Positions 31,727-39,344 of a DNA stretch of 39,344 bases are shown here, piece by piece (positions within the stretch are counted from its first letter, which is position 1; each line of letters starts with the position of its first letter). Position numbers and translations under genes: made by a program. The notes beneath the pieces are model-generated. The model saw only the letters and a program-made list of their open reading frames with translations, was not told the DNA's origin and made no database searches. Source of the DNA: Spongospora subterranea (taxonomy: Eukaryota > Endomyxa > Phytomyxea > Plasmodiophorida > Plasmodiophoridae); the NCBI GenBank assembly GCA_900404475.1, contig OUQQ01000050.1:2110-41453 (forward strand). The letters are read 5' to 3'.

Positions 31727-32997
31727 TTACCGCTCGAGGACGCCCCAAGGTTCCGTTGCCCGGTTGAGTTCTGAATCTTCCGACACGGAGAGGTCCATCT
31801 GGATGCGAGAATGCAGACCGACGACAACGTGTTTGTCGTCTAAGTGATCTCTCTGGTCATACTCGCCGATCATGTAGTACGATAGCCTCAGCACCAGTAG
31901 AGGCAGTGTTGCTGTGCTGATCGCCCCTAGCATTGATTTCACTACAGTGTGTGCGATCGCTCGAAGCGCAACGGAGTACCAGTGCTTTTCGAATTGCAGA
32001 TAGTTTGCTGAACAATTAATTGTAGTAAGGTTCTGAATAAAAGGCGTTTTAATAAAGAAACTGTGTAATGTTATTATAGGGAGGCGCTTTCCAGGGGGTG
32101 TCCACCAACCAATTTGGAGTGTCAATGGACCCCAGGCGAAAATCGATCCCATTGAACGAAACTGAAAACAGCTGTCTCCTTCTTGACGATATCTTAGTCA
32201 CTTACGCCACCAATTCAAAGATCGAATTCTTAAAGCTGAAAGACAGCGTAAAGCAGATGAGAAACGAGTTACAGATCAAGCAATCATTCAACTAACTCGA
32301 GCAGATCTCCCCAAAACGATTCGTCAAGCCATAAAACAAAATTCATCGAAACCAAAAAAAAATGTTCAAGACGGTTCAAAACTTCTCACATAAGCCGATA
32401 GTGCATTTCATCGTGCAATCAGCAAAGCATCAAGCCGCTATAGGTTTCAAAATATCAGGCATCGATACAAAACTTTCAGCAATCACTGAATCATCACAAA
32501 CGTCGATCCTTCCCCCTGATATTTCATATCTCGAGAAAACTCTCAAGGCTATGCAGATCAACTACCTTGATTAAGCTGCAAACCAAAGCAAACTGCTGAA
32601 GACTCAACTTCTCTTAGAAACAACTAAGTCAACACGAGCCAAAGAAAAGCTTCAAGCTACTGCTACAACAATTAGAGCTACTAGAACAGAGTATCTAAAC
32701 TTTACAATCGCAGCAATTGGAAACATGTTGCCGCGGCCAGAGAGAAATTGACAACCAAGACATGGAGACACTTTAAACTCCGTTTTGGGGGAATGAATAA
32801 AATTGCTTCAGCGTTCTAATAAGAGTTGAATCGTAATAAGGATTGATGAAGGGTAGCAGTTGTTTGTCAGGCTCTTGATTTCTGTCAATGGCAGGAGCTC
32901 AAATATAACAATTGAACTGCCTGAAAATGTGATATAGGAAGTTGGATGAGAAGCCTCTATCTCTCAGTTGATAGTAGAATCGGCTAGTTTGCTCGAA
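31727..32997. other. Coding-like debris, probably retroelement-derived
   Basis: Plus-strand pieces in changing frames: a Lys/Arg-rich stretch near 32240-32390 (RKADEKRVTDQAIIQLTRAD), then 32450-32574 (SGIDTKLSAITESSQTSILP..), a TAA, then 32578-32751 (QSKLLKTQLLLETTKSTRAK..). Predicted helical and charged; no domain recognised. Minus frame 31727-32152 is open but has no match. Words from 32343-32374 recur at 33167-33195. Confidence 0.35.
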
Positions 32998-32998
32998 T

Positions 32999-33310
32999 CT
33001 GTCCAAGTCGAGTGAATTGTTTCTTAATTCTCGAAGAAGTTCACCTTTTATATAGCCTTTAATAGTGTTAGGGTCGTGCATACTTGATTTAGGAAGGTAT
33101 TGAAAGATAGAAGTAGGTTCTGAAAATGTTCTGAAATATAAGCGCTTATCAAGTGTAAAACAAAAATCATCGAAACCAAAAAATGTTCAAGGCGGCTTCT
33201 ATCTTTCAATACCTCCCTAAATCAAGTATGCACAACCTCAACACTATCAAAGGCTATATAAAAGGTGAGCTTCTTCGATATTTGAGAAACAATTCACTCG
33301 ACTTTGACAG
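32999..33310. repeat. 115-bp inverted repeat with retroelement-like peptide in each arm
   Basis: Arms 32999-33113 and 33196-33310 are about 90% reverse-complementary around an 82-bp spacer. Each arm, read outward, encodes YLPKSSMHDPNTIKGYIKGE or its variant, followed by LLR.LRNNS. On the minus strand it continues to DRFEQTSRFYYQLRDRGFSS. This pattern (H....KG.I.GE..R..R..S...F......L..RGY) occurs C-terminal to reverse transcriptase in some LINE/Penelope-like proteins; that assignment is from memory and tentative. Confidence 0.7.
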
Positions 33311-33659
33311 GGAATATTTCTTAATCCATCTTCAATCTTTATCCGTTGAATTGTTTGTTCTAGCACGAATATCGTAAAATTTGTATCTCGTGTCCCACAG
33401 CGTCAACTGTTAGCATTGCGGCGTTGGGAACAAATCCATTTGTATCACGTTGTGCCTATAAAGCGAAGAAGCTGGGATTTCGACCAGTTGTCGAGGTCGA
33501 TTGGTATGGACGAGGAGTTCTCATGGCGTCAACTGTCAATGTATTCATGAATGGCGCGGCCTCTAAATGTGTTATGTACACTGTACAGATGATTAACGTC
33601 ATTTGCTATTATTATCACCGACCTGACGAAAATCACTGATCAAACCAGGAGCCAAAATC

Positions 33660-34169
33660 ATGGCTGACGACCAAAGAGGCAGCTCGCATCGTCTATTAAG
33701 GGGTGCTATTAGGCAAACTGATGTCCACAATCGCCATCTCGAGCAGTCGCAAATGTGGCGAGCCTATGAAATGGATAGAAAGCGCAGTCGCAGGGGCAGG
33801 ACCGATCGCTCCCATAGTCCAGACTCTAAAAGGAAACGCCATACAAGCAGGTCTCCAACAATGCAAAGTCATCGACGACACCGAACAAAAAAATCTGAAA
33901 AATTAAAAAAACCAAGGAAAAAACACCAATCATCTGTTAATTCAATCAATTTCGAAGAAGAAAGGAAAAGACATGAGTTGCAACGTCTCAGAGATAAGAT
34001 CGTTCGCCCGGCAGATGAGTCCAGTCTTGCTGATCGAGTTGCGACACATTTTGCTGCTGTTTATCCAAGTGGGCGTCTGATTCCATTAGCCAGTTCGACA
34101 ACAGCCAATGATGCATGGTCAAATGATGCATTCCTGGCTATGCATAAACTCGCCGATACGAAAAGATAA
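33660..34169 (+). CDS. Orphan basic SR/Lys-rich protein, 169 aa
   Basis: A single frame from ATG 33660 to TAA. Residues 35-95 are rich in Arg, Ser, Lys and His (RKRSRRGRTDRSHSPDSKRK, then RHRTKKSEKLKKPRKKHQSS), like RS-type or nucleolar proteins. Residues 96-120 form a likely charged helix (NFEEERKRHELQRLRDKI). The C-terminal 50 residues look more ordered (SLADRVATHFAAVYPSGRLIPL). Likely nuclear; function unknown. Its stop is 37 bp from the stop of the convergent methyltransferase gene, with an (AT)n run between. Confidence 0.6.
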   Translation: MADDQRGSSHRLLRGAIRQTDVHNRHLEQSQMWRAYEMDRKRSRRGRTDRSHSPDSKRKRHTSRSPTMQSHRRHRTKKSEKLKKPRKKHQSSVNSINFEEERKRHELQRLRDKIVRPADESSLADRVATHFAAVYPSGRLIPLASSTTANDAWSNDAFLAMHKLADTKR

Positions 34170-34206
34170 CATTTTAAACGATATATATATATATATTTAC
34201 ATAGGG

Positions 34207-34949
34207 TCATTCAGGTGATTTCGGTTTTCGTCTGAACTGAAATACTTTGATGTCATCATCGATTATGACAGATTCTTCATCGAACCCGAGCTCCTGCATT
34301 CCTTTGAAGAATTCTGCCTCCCATGCGAAACGATCAATATGAGCAAATAATATTTGTTGGCTTGACGATTTAACCAGCATATCAAACGTTCGTAGCAGCA
34401 ATGGGATATTCTCCTTAGCAAATATCAGGTCTGACCCGACAACTATGTTCTTATCGGAAAACGAAGACGGTAATTCATCGCCCCTGAAACTCGATTGAAC
34501 ATTGTCGAGACGAGGAACTGAACAATATATTACCAATACAAGGGCGCCACTGTTATATTATTACGGCTGTTATTAAGTTCTATGTTATCATTAAGAATAT
34601 CAAGAACAGGCTCTTGATCAGTTGACAAAACAGATCGAGCACCGAGCCGGGCCAATACAATCCCGACAAGGCCAGTACCGCTGCCAACTTCCACCACATC
34701 GCTGTCCTTGAGATTAAACTGATCAAGATGTTGCTCTATCCATCTGGACAGACTTCGTGCACACTTTGTCGATCCGCCTCGGATCTGGATAGGATCGTGG
34801 CCGTCCAGGATGAACTGCTGCTCTAACGATTGATCATGTGATCTATCGTTATGCGAGCTGGAGTGACCATCTCGCAAACATGTCTGGCATTCACAGAGCT
34901 GACGAAGAGCCCGTCCATCCCAGGACGATACAGCAGCGGGCCCCATCAT
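34207..34949 (-). CDS. METTL21-like SAM-dependent (lysine) methyltransferase, 230 aa
   Basis: Two exons, 34949-34534 and 34483-34207, with a 50-nt intron (34484-34533, GTAATA..TTTCAG). Splicing restores APLYWG, the L.WG motif of the METTL21 family. Motif I is VVEVGSGTGLVG (residues 85-96), followed by the acidic TDQEPVLDILNDNIELN and a motif II-like VGSDLIF. The family methylates lysines of chaperones and translation factors; the substrate here is unknown. An N-terminal Cys/His cluster (CECQTCLRDGHSSSH) is not usual and may bind metal. Stop TGA. The first of two adjacent ATGs is taken as the start. Confidence 0.85.
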
Positions 34950-35224
34950 GTGACACGCCCGTCGACTGTTTTACCGACTGAAACCACGGCCTATTTTGAG
35001 TATCGACTATCACTGTGGAACGCATCCGGGACCGACATGTCAGGTTTATCATATCATGTTTCATCATGTTTCGAGATAGGCATGACACGTCGATCATATC
35101 ATGTTTCAGATGATCATGGTATTCCTGTGACAGTCACTTCGGATACATCGTTACTGCCTGAATCGATTCCCATTGTAATTGTGCGAGGGGATGCACTGCG
35201 TTCACTTCGATTAGTCAACAGATT
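34950..35224. promoter_or_regulatory. Upstream region of the methyltransferase gene with short direct repeats
   Basis: ATCATATCATGTTTCA occurs at about 35049-35064 and 35094-35109, with an extra ATCATGTTTC between. These lie 100-160 bp before the methyltransferase ATG and could be factor-binding sites. Function unproven. Confidence 0.3.
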
Positions 35225-35380
35225 CATCTTGTTTCAACAAGTGGAATATATTTCTATTGTCTATGGCCAAAACCGTCATCTTGTTTCAACAAGTGGAATA
35301 TATTTCTATTGTCTATGGCCAAAACCGTCATCTTGTTTCAACAAGTGGAATATATTTCTATTGTCTATGGCCAAAACCGT
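35225..35380. repeat. Three perfect tandem copies of a 52-bp unit
   Basis: Units 35225-35276, 35277-35328 and 35329-35380 are identical. Each holds a small palindrome (CTTGTTTCAACAAG) and a TATATTTC stretch. The 52-bp period is not a multiple of three, which argues against coding use. It sits between the 3' end of the gene at 35531 and the methyltransferase promoter. Confidence 0.95.
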
Positions 35381-35530
35381 CTTATGATGAGCCGACCAGA
35401 AGGTCAAACAGCCATCAATCGAGTCGCTGTACGACGCGAACCAATCCGGCGCGACTTTGCAGCGAGTAGGAGCAGGGCTCTTTTATCGGCTTCGGCTCGT
35501 GTTCTTCCTTTTACTATCTGATCAATCACA

Positions 35531-37018
35531 TTACCCATTCGCTATTATCATCTTATTTGTGGCGTCAACCAGATGCCGATATATAACCAGGGAGGATGAT
35601 GCCGATATCATCGAGATAATTAATGCGACCAGCGCTACTGTCATGGCAGCCCATTGCTGGGCCCAGCTGGATAATCCGATCAAAAGAAGGTCAAATACTC
35701 CAGATCCTCCAGCTGACACTTGTATGATCTTCTTGAACTGTTGGGCTGTAGTTTCTATAGAAGTTCTGGCGATCGTCGGCAAATCAACCCTAGCCAGCTC
35801 GGTTGCATTCATGTTGGCAAAAGAATCGTGAACGTGGCGGACTTGGTCTTGTAATCTTCGAGATTCGCGATTGATCACGAACCATAGTAAAACATAAACG
35901 CCAACAACCACATACAGAGTGGCTTGTGCTGTTAACACGGCGACCAAAAGCGATGTCAAGGCAGTGACCGTGAGCAATATGGTCATGCCGAAAGTGAACT
36001 TATCGAGGTAATCAACCAGCCATAATATAGCACCGATTGTGGCTGTATCTTGGTTCGAGACCTGATCGCCCATTGGAGCGAACGCCTCGATAACGACACT
36101 ATGTCGGGTAGATCCCATTGTGAAATCTGATCCGCTACCCGTATTCACCTCCTCGTTGCTGTCATCATTACTCGCAACTGATACAGGCTCGACAATTTGT
36201 TTTGGTGGCGCGTTCTCTTTTGACTTTTGTTTGGCTTTCGGCTTTATCTTTTGTTTGACACTTTTTGGCCTATTAGATCTTTCTTCCAGGGACCGGCGGT
36301 GCCCTTTTTCGATGTCGTGATCAACCTCCTCGTCGTCATCGTGATCAAAATTATCTCCATTATCAGATGAGAATGAGTCAGTATCTGTGTGAATATGAGC
36401 GAATACAGATAATGCATCACTATCGCCACGTGATAAATCATCACTCCATCCGACTTCGTCATCGCTCACTCTCCAACCTCCTCGGTCAGTTTCCCGCCTG
36501 ACGTGATTGATTGGAGGCGATGGCAATGCCCCCGTATCAACAGGCCGCCTTGATTGTGCCAACCTATTATTTTGTCCAAGGTTACGCGGCATCCATACCT
36601 CCTTCATGTCCAAATCGATTCTCTTGGGTCTGGGAGCAGGTGATGATGGTCTCTGATCAATAGATCGATCGTAACGCCTTCTACGAACTGGTGACTGAAC
36701 AGGCGATGATCGCTGACGATAGTGCCGTCCTCGCGGCGCTTGCAATGGTGTTGGGGCTGTTCGATGGCGATCATGACGCCTTCTACGATCATTATGCGCT
36801 CTAGTATCAGGCCGGGATATAAAACGGTATTCATCAAATGGAAGTGGGGATCTATCTGATCTCCTTCTATCATCATATTCAGATACTGATGGGGAGCTTA
36901 GATCCCAATTTGTTGGCCGCCTTCTCTCCGGCATAAAATTGGATCGTCGATCCTCTATGTAATTCCTCCTATCATGGCAATGGTATTGATCATAATTGTC
37001 GTCATAATCGTAGTTCAT
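35531..37018 (-). CDS. Orphan membrane protein with long disordered basic N-terminus, 495 aa
   Basis: A single exon from ATG 37018 to TAA. Residues 1-310 are low complexity: Arg/Asp/Tyr-rich (repeated DRRR and RRRYDR) with RSSPVQSPVRR- and RPSSPAPRPKR-type phospho-motifs, an acidic run (NFDHDDDEEVDHD) and a Lys-rich run (KPKAKQKSKENAPPK). From about 340 there are three to four TM helices (FGMTILLTVTALTSLLVAVL, ATLYVVVGVYVLLWFVI, and VFDLLLIGLSSWAQQWAAMT running into VALVALIISMISASSSLVI), with an amphipathic stretch between. The big N-terminus is probably cytosolic. No family recognised. Confidence 0.6.
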   Translation of the reverse strand: MNYDYDDNYDQYHCHDRRNYIEDRRSNFMPERRRPTNWDLSSPSVSEYDDRRRSDRSPLPFDEYRFISRPDTRAHNDRRRRHDRHRTAPTPLQAPRGRHYRQRSSPVQSPVRRRRYDRSIDQRPSSPAPRPKRIDLDMKEVWMPRNLGQNNRLAQSRRPVDTGALPSPPINHVRRETDRGGWRVSDDEVGWSDDLSRGDSDALSVFAHIHTDTDSFSSDNGDNFDHDDDEEVDHDIEKGHRRSLEERSNRPKSVKQKIKPKAKQKSKENAPPKQIVEPVSVASNDDSNEEVNTGSGSDFTMGSTRHSVVIEAFAPMGDQVSNQDTATIGAILWLVDYLDKFTFGMTILLTVTALTSLLVAVLTAQATLYVVVGVYVLLWFVINRESRRLQDQVRHVHDSFANMNATELARVDLPTIARTSIETTAQQFKKIIQVSAGGSGVFDLLLIGLSSWAQQWAAMTVALVALIISMISASSSLVIYRHLVDATNKMIIANG

Positions 37019-37645
37019 CAACTAGGCCATATACGATAGAGTATTAAACATTGTCAGGAACCCGGGCACGCGTCTTGCCCGTATTGTATCTTCATCATCG
37101 CTGTAAACATGCATTTGACCCCATTGCAGTCATTTAACGTCAAACGCGCCGTTGCTGTATTTCAATTTGTTCAGTTTGTCATCTTGGCCCCACCGATTTG
37201 ATCAATTCTATATTCGAAATCAAAATCAATCAGCACTTTTGAAATCTACATGGTATGATTATTGCAGTTTATTTGCAAAAGGCCTAAAATTGTCAGTAGG
37301 TGTTGGACATACATTAGGTCTTGGCCCATGGGATAAACTCCAATACCAATATTAAGTGCGATTCCTGTTTGGGTAGTCCAGTTCATAATGAGGGCGATAT
37401 TGGGGGGTGAATCGAGTATGTGACGGGGACGAGTATAAAGGAGATCACGAGGGTTGGAGACGCAACCACCCCGTATAGATATGGGCTGAGCTACAAGAGC
37501 TGGACAGGGTCAGGGGGACAGAACGGGAACCTGAGGTCCCTCATCGACACGATCTGCAACAACGGACACACACACACACATATTAAACCGCATCGCGACG
37601 CTGATTCCCGTTGCCTGTAGCAAGCGAGCCAACAATTCGCCCTCC
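37019..37645. other. Divergent promoter region before the CLC gene
   Basis: Contains a GC-rich, open forward stretch (37420-37580, YRYGLSYKSWTGSGGQNGNL) without ATG support or known family, and a short (CA)n run at 37565-37580. The remainder shows no feature. Confidence 0.4.
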
Positions 37646-39344
37646 ATGACCAACGATGCTCAGCAAAGACTATTACCTTCTGAGCCTATAACTCCAACAC
37701 ATCGACAGCCAGAGCCGGATCTCGACACCTTCGACTGTTTCGAGTCCAATTCTCTGGTTCGTCGTATTGAAGTTCGCCGACGAACTCGCGGTTTCTTCAG
37801 ACACCGAGCCGTTGTCAGGTGGATTCTAATTAGTGTCGTGGCGACCTTTACTGGGCTAATCGCATTGCTAATATGGGTCGTGACGCGTGGGATTCAGCAC
37901 CAAAAGCTCTCCGCCACACATCGCTTGGTTAGGTCTGGCCACGTTCTAGCGCCAATACTGGTCCATTGCGGTACGTCATGCGTATTGGCATGCATGGCGG
38001 CCATGTTGGTGGCGTTTGTTGAACCGATTGCTGTATCATCTGGTATTCCTCAGATCAAGTGTGTTTTGAATGGGCTAAAGATTCCAAGAGTGGTCCGAGT
38101 CAAGACTCTGTTCGTAAAGGCGTTGGGCGTGGCATTCTCAGTGGCAGCTGGATTGCCTGTGGGAATTGAAGGCCCAATGATCCATTGTGGCGCTATATGT
38201 GGTGCTGGCGTCTCTCAAGGCAAATCCACGATGTTTGGGATTGATACGTCGTTCACCAAATTCAGCGGTTTTCGCAACGATAAAGAAAAGCGGGACTTCG
38301 TTTCGGCTGGAGCTGCTGCTGGTGTCGCTTGTGCATTTGGCGCCCCGATCGGAGGAGTTTTGTTCAGTCTTGAGGAAGGATCTTCCTTCTGGAATCAGAA
38401 ACTGACCTGGCGAACTTTTTTCTGCTCCATGATGTCGTACTTCGTGTTGGCGATGTTTACGTCAGCGTTGGTCGACGATAATACATGGGGACGACTCAAT
38501 GATTCGTCCATGTTCACGTTTGGGGATTTCACGGCAATGGGACAAAACGAGTTCACCTATTCAGCGTACGAGCTCCCGTTATTTATTTTGATGGGAGTCT
38601 TTGGTGGTTTAGCTGGTGCATTATACAATCATCTCAACATGCTGATTACAAAATGGCGTCGTGTTTCGGTACAAAACCCAGGGCGTAAGATATTTGAGGC
38701 TGGAACGACAGGTCTTTTATTCGCTCTTTGCACGTTTTCCATTTCACTGGCGTATCGCGATCGCTGTATAAGTATTGACGAATCGCACGATAGTGTGACC
38801 CAACACATCGTTAGGTTCTATTGCGATGAAGGATATTTCAACCCATTGGCATCAATACTTCTTGTCCCCTTTGATCAAGCAATCAAACTACTGTTCCATT
38901 CGTCGTTCAACTTCAATTATACTGATCTCTTGATCGTGTTCACGCTGATATTCGTGGCGTCGTGTTGGTGCTATGGACTATCAATCCCATCGGGTTTATT
39001 CATCCCCACACTTTTTGCCGGCGCCGCATTTGGCAGGGCTATCGGTCAGATAGTAAACGATAATGCTGCGTTTGCCACAGTGGATGCTGGTACGTACTCC
39101 TTGATTGGTGCGGCAGCTGTTCTAGGTGGTATGGCACGAATGACCATTTCGCTAACAGTTATTCTCATCGAGGTATGTGACTTGAAATCGGCCAATACTC
39201 GTCTGATTGTTAAGGCTTGGGAAATAAATTGTCAGGCAACAGGCGACATTCAGTACGGATTGCCGATTATGATGACTTTAATGACCGCTCGATGGATGGG
39301 CGGCTGCTTCAATGAAGGTCTATACGACATTCATATCCATATGA
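37646..39344 (+). CDS. CLC chloride channel/proton exchanger (CLC-6/7-like), 5' part, at least 545 aa
   Basis: Runs off the right edge. Exon 1 is 37646-39172, then a 63-nt intron (39173-39235, GTATGT..TTGTCAG) that happens to be stop-free and in frame. Removing it restores LIEATGDIQYGLPIMM as in CLC-7. The N-terminus is short and cytosolic, with RRIEVRRRTRGFFRH before TM1. Filter motif SSGIPQIK (38036-38059) has the central Ser that favours chloride over nitrate. GIEGPMIH keeps the gating Glu (the usual basic residue is Ile). LFSLEEGSSFWNQ (around 38369) keeps the proton Glu of exchangers. Likely an endolysosomal or vacuolar 2Cl-/H+ antiporter. The CBS domains lie outside the window. Confidence 0.92.
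   Translation, partial: MTNDAQQRLLPSEPITPTHRQPEPDLDTFDCFESNSLVRRIEVRRRTRGFFRHRAVVRWILISVVATFTGLIALLIWVVTRGIQHQKLSATHRLVRSGHVLAPILVHCGTSCVLACMAAMLVAFVEPIAVSSGIPQIKCVLNGLKIPRVVRVKTLFVKALGVAFSVAAGLPVGIEGPMIHCGAICGAGVSQGKSTMFGIDTSFTKFSGFRNDKEKRDFVSAGAAAGVACAFGAPIGGVLFSLEEGSSFWNQKLTWRTFFCSMMSYFVLAMFTSALVDDNTWGRLNDSSMFTFGDFTAMGQNEFTYSAYELPLFILMGVFGGLAGALYNHLNMLITKWRRVSVQNPGRKIFEAGTTGLLFALCTFSISLAYRDRCISIDESHDSVTQHIVRFYCDEGYFNPLASILLVPFDQAIKLLFHSSFNFNYTDLLIVFTLIFVASCWCYGLSIPSGLFIPTLFAGAAFGRAIGQIVNDNAAFATVDAGTYSLIGAAAVLGGMARMTISLTVILIEVCDLKSANTRLIVKAWEINCQATGDIQYGLPIMMTLMTARWMGGCFNEGLYDIHIHM

Noticed and set aside
35225..35380. CRISPR-like array
   Set aside because: The units are contiguous with no unique spacers, and the genome is eukaryotic; this is a tandem repeat.
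34851..35469. Forward frames across the 52-bp repeats
   Set aside because: The repeat period shifts frame each unit, producing artificial open frames with repeated peptides.

Overview
The window is nuclear DNA of a eukaryote. Nine genes can be rebuilt only by removing short GT..AG introns, and the spliced proteins then match their families in length and motifs. Almost all introns are 50-64 nt, often with a CTAAT- or CTGAC-like element close to the acceptor. TAA, TAG and TGA all end genes, so the code looks standard. A CFAP20-type axonemal protein implies a flagellate. Compact gene blocks, tiny introns and short intergenic distances suggest a small-genome protist. A plasmodiophorid/rhizarian origin is only a guess and cannot be shown from this sequence.

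Layout. 191-3278: a divergent pair, a membrane-anchored PAF-acetylhydrolase-like hydrolase (-) and an orphan two-TM protein (+). 3279-4469: non-genic or decayed DNA with one TGA-interrupted frame. 4470-8015: a divergent pair, an AlaX-type alanyl-tRNA editing protein (-) and a CFAP20-family protein (+). 8016-9855: no convincing gene. 9856-17594: a dense block with an F-box/FBA protein (-), an LAT-type amino acid transporter (+, 5 exons), a six-finger C2H2 protein (-, 5 exons, 51 bp tail-to-tail with the transporter) and the GATOR2 subunit WDR24 (+, 6 exons). 17595-22460: TE-rich, with two Copia fragments joined head to head. 22461-26291: succinyl-CoA ligase beta (+, at least 6 exons) and a 688-aa orphan. 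26292-33659: an accessory region with two mariner DD39D elements, one of them with intact TIRs, a possible MULE remnant, a MITE-like palindrome, a 115-bp inverted repeat carrying retroelement-like peptide, and an orphan membrane protein at 28292-29122. 33660-39344: an SR-like basic protein (+), a METTL21-like methyltransferase (-), a triple 52-bp tandem repeat, an orphan TM protein (-) and the 5' part of a CLC-6/7-like chloride/proton exchanger (+) running off the right edge.

The genes are mostly housekeeping (mitochondrial TCA cycle, translation quality control, TORC1 amino-acid sensing, ion and amino-acid transport, flagellum) and do not form an operon-like pathway. WDR24 (amino-acid signalling) and an amino-acid transporter lie within one 6-kb block, but this may be chance. 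I found no convincing new multi-gene system. The most unusual items are the orphan genes, the decayed reading frames and the repeat structures listed in the findings.
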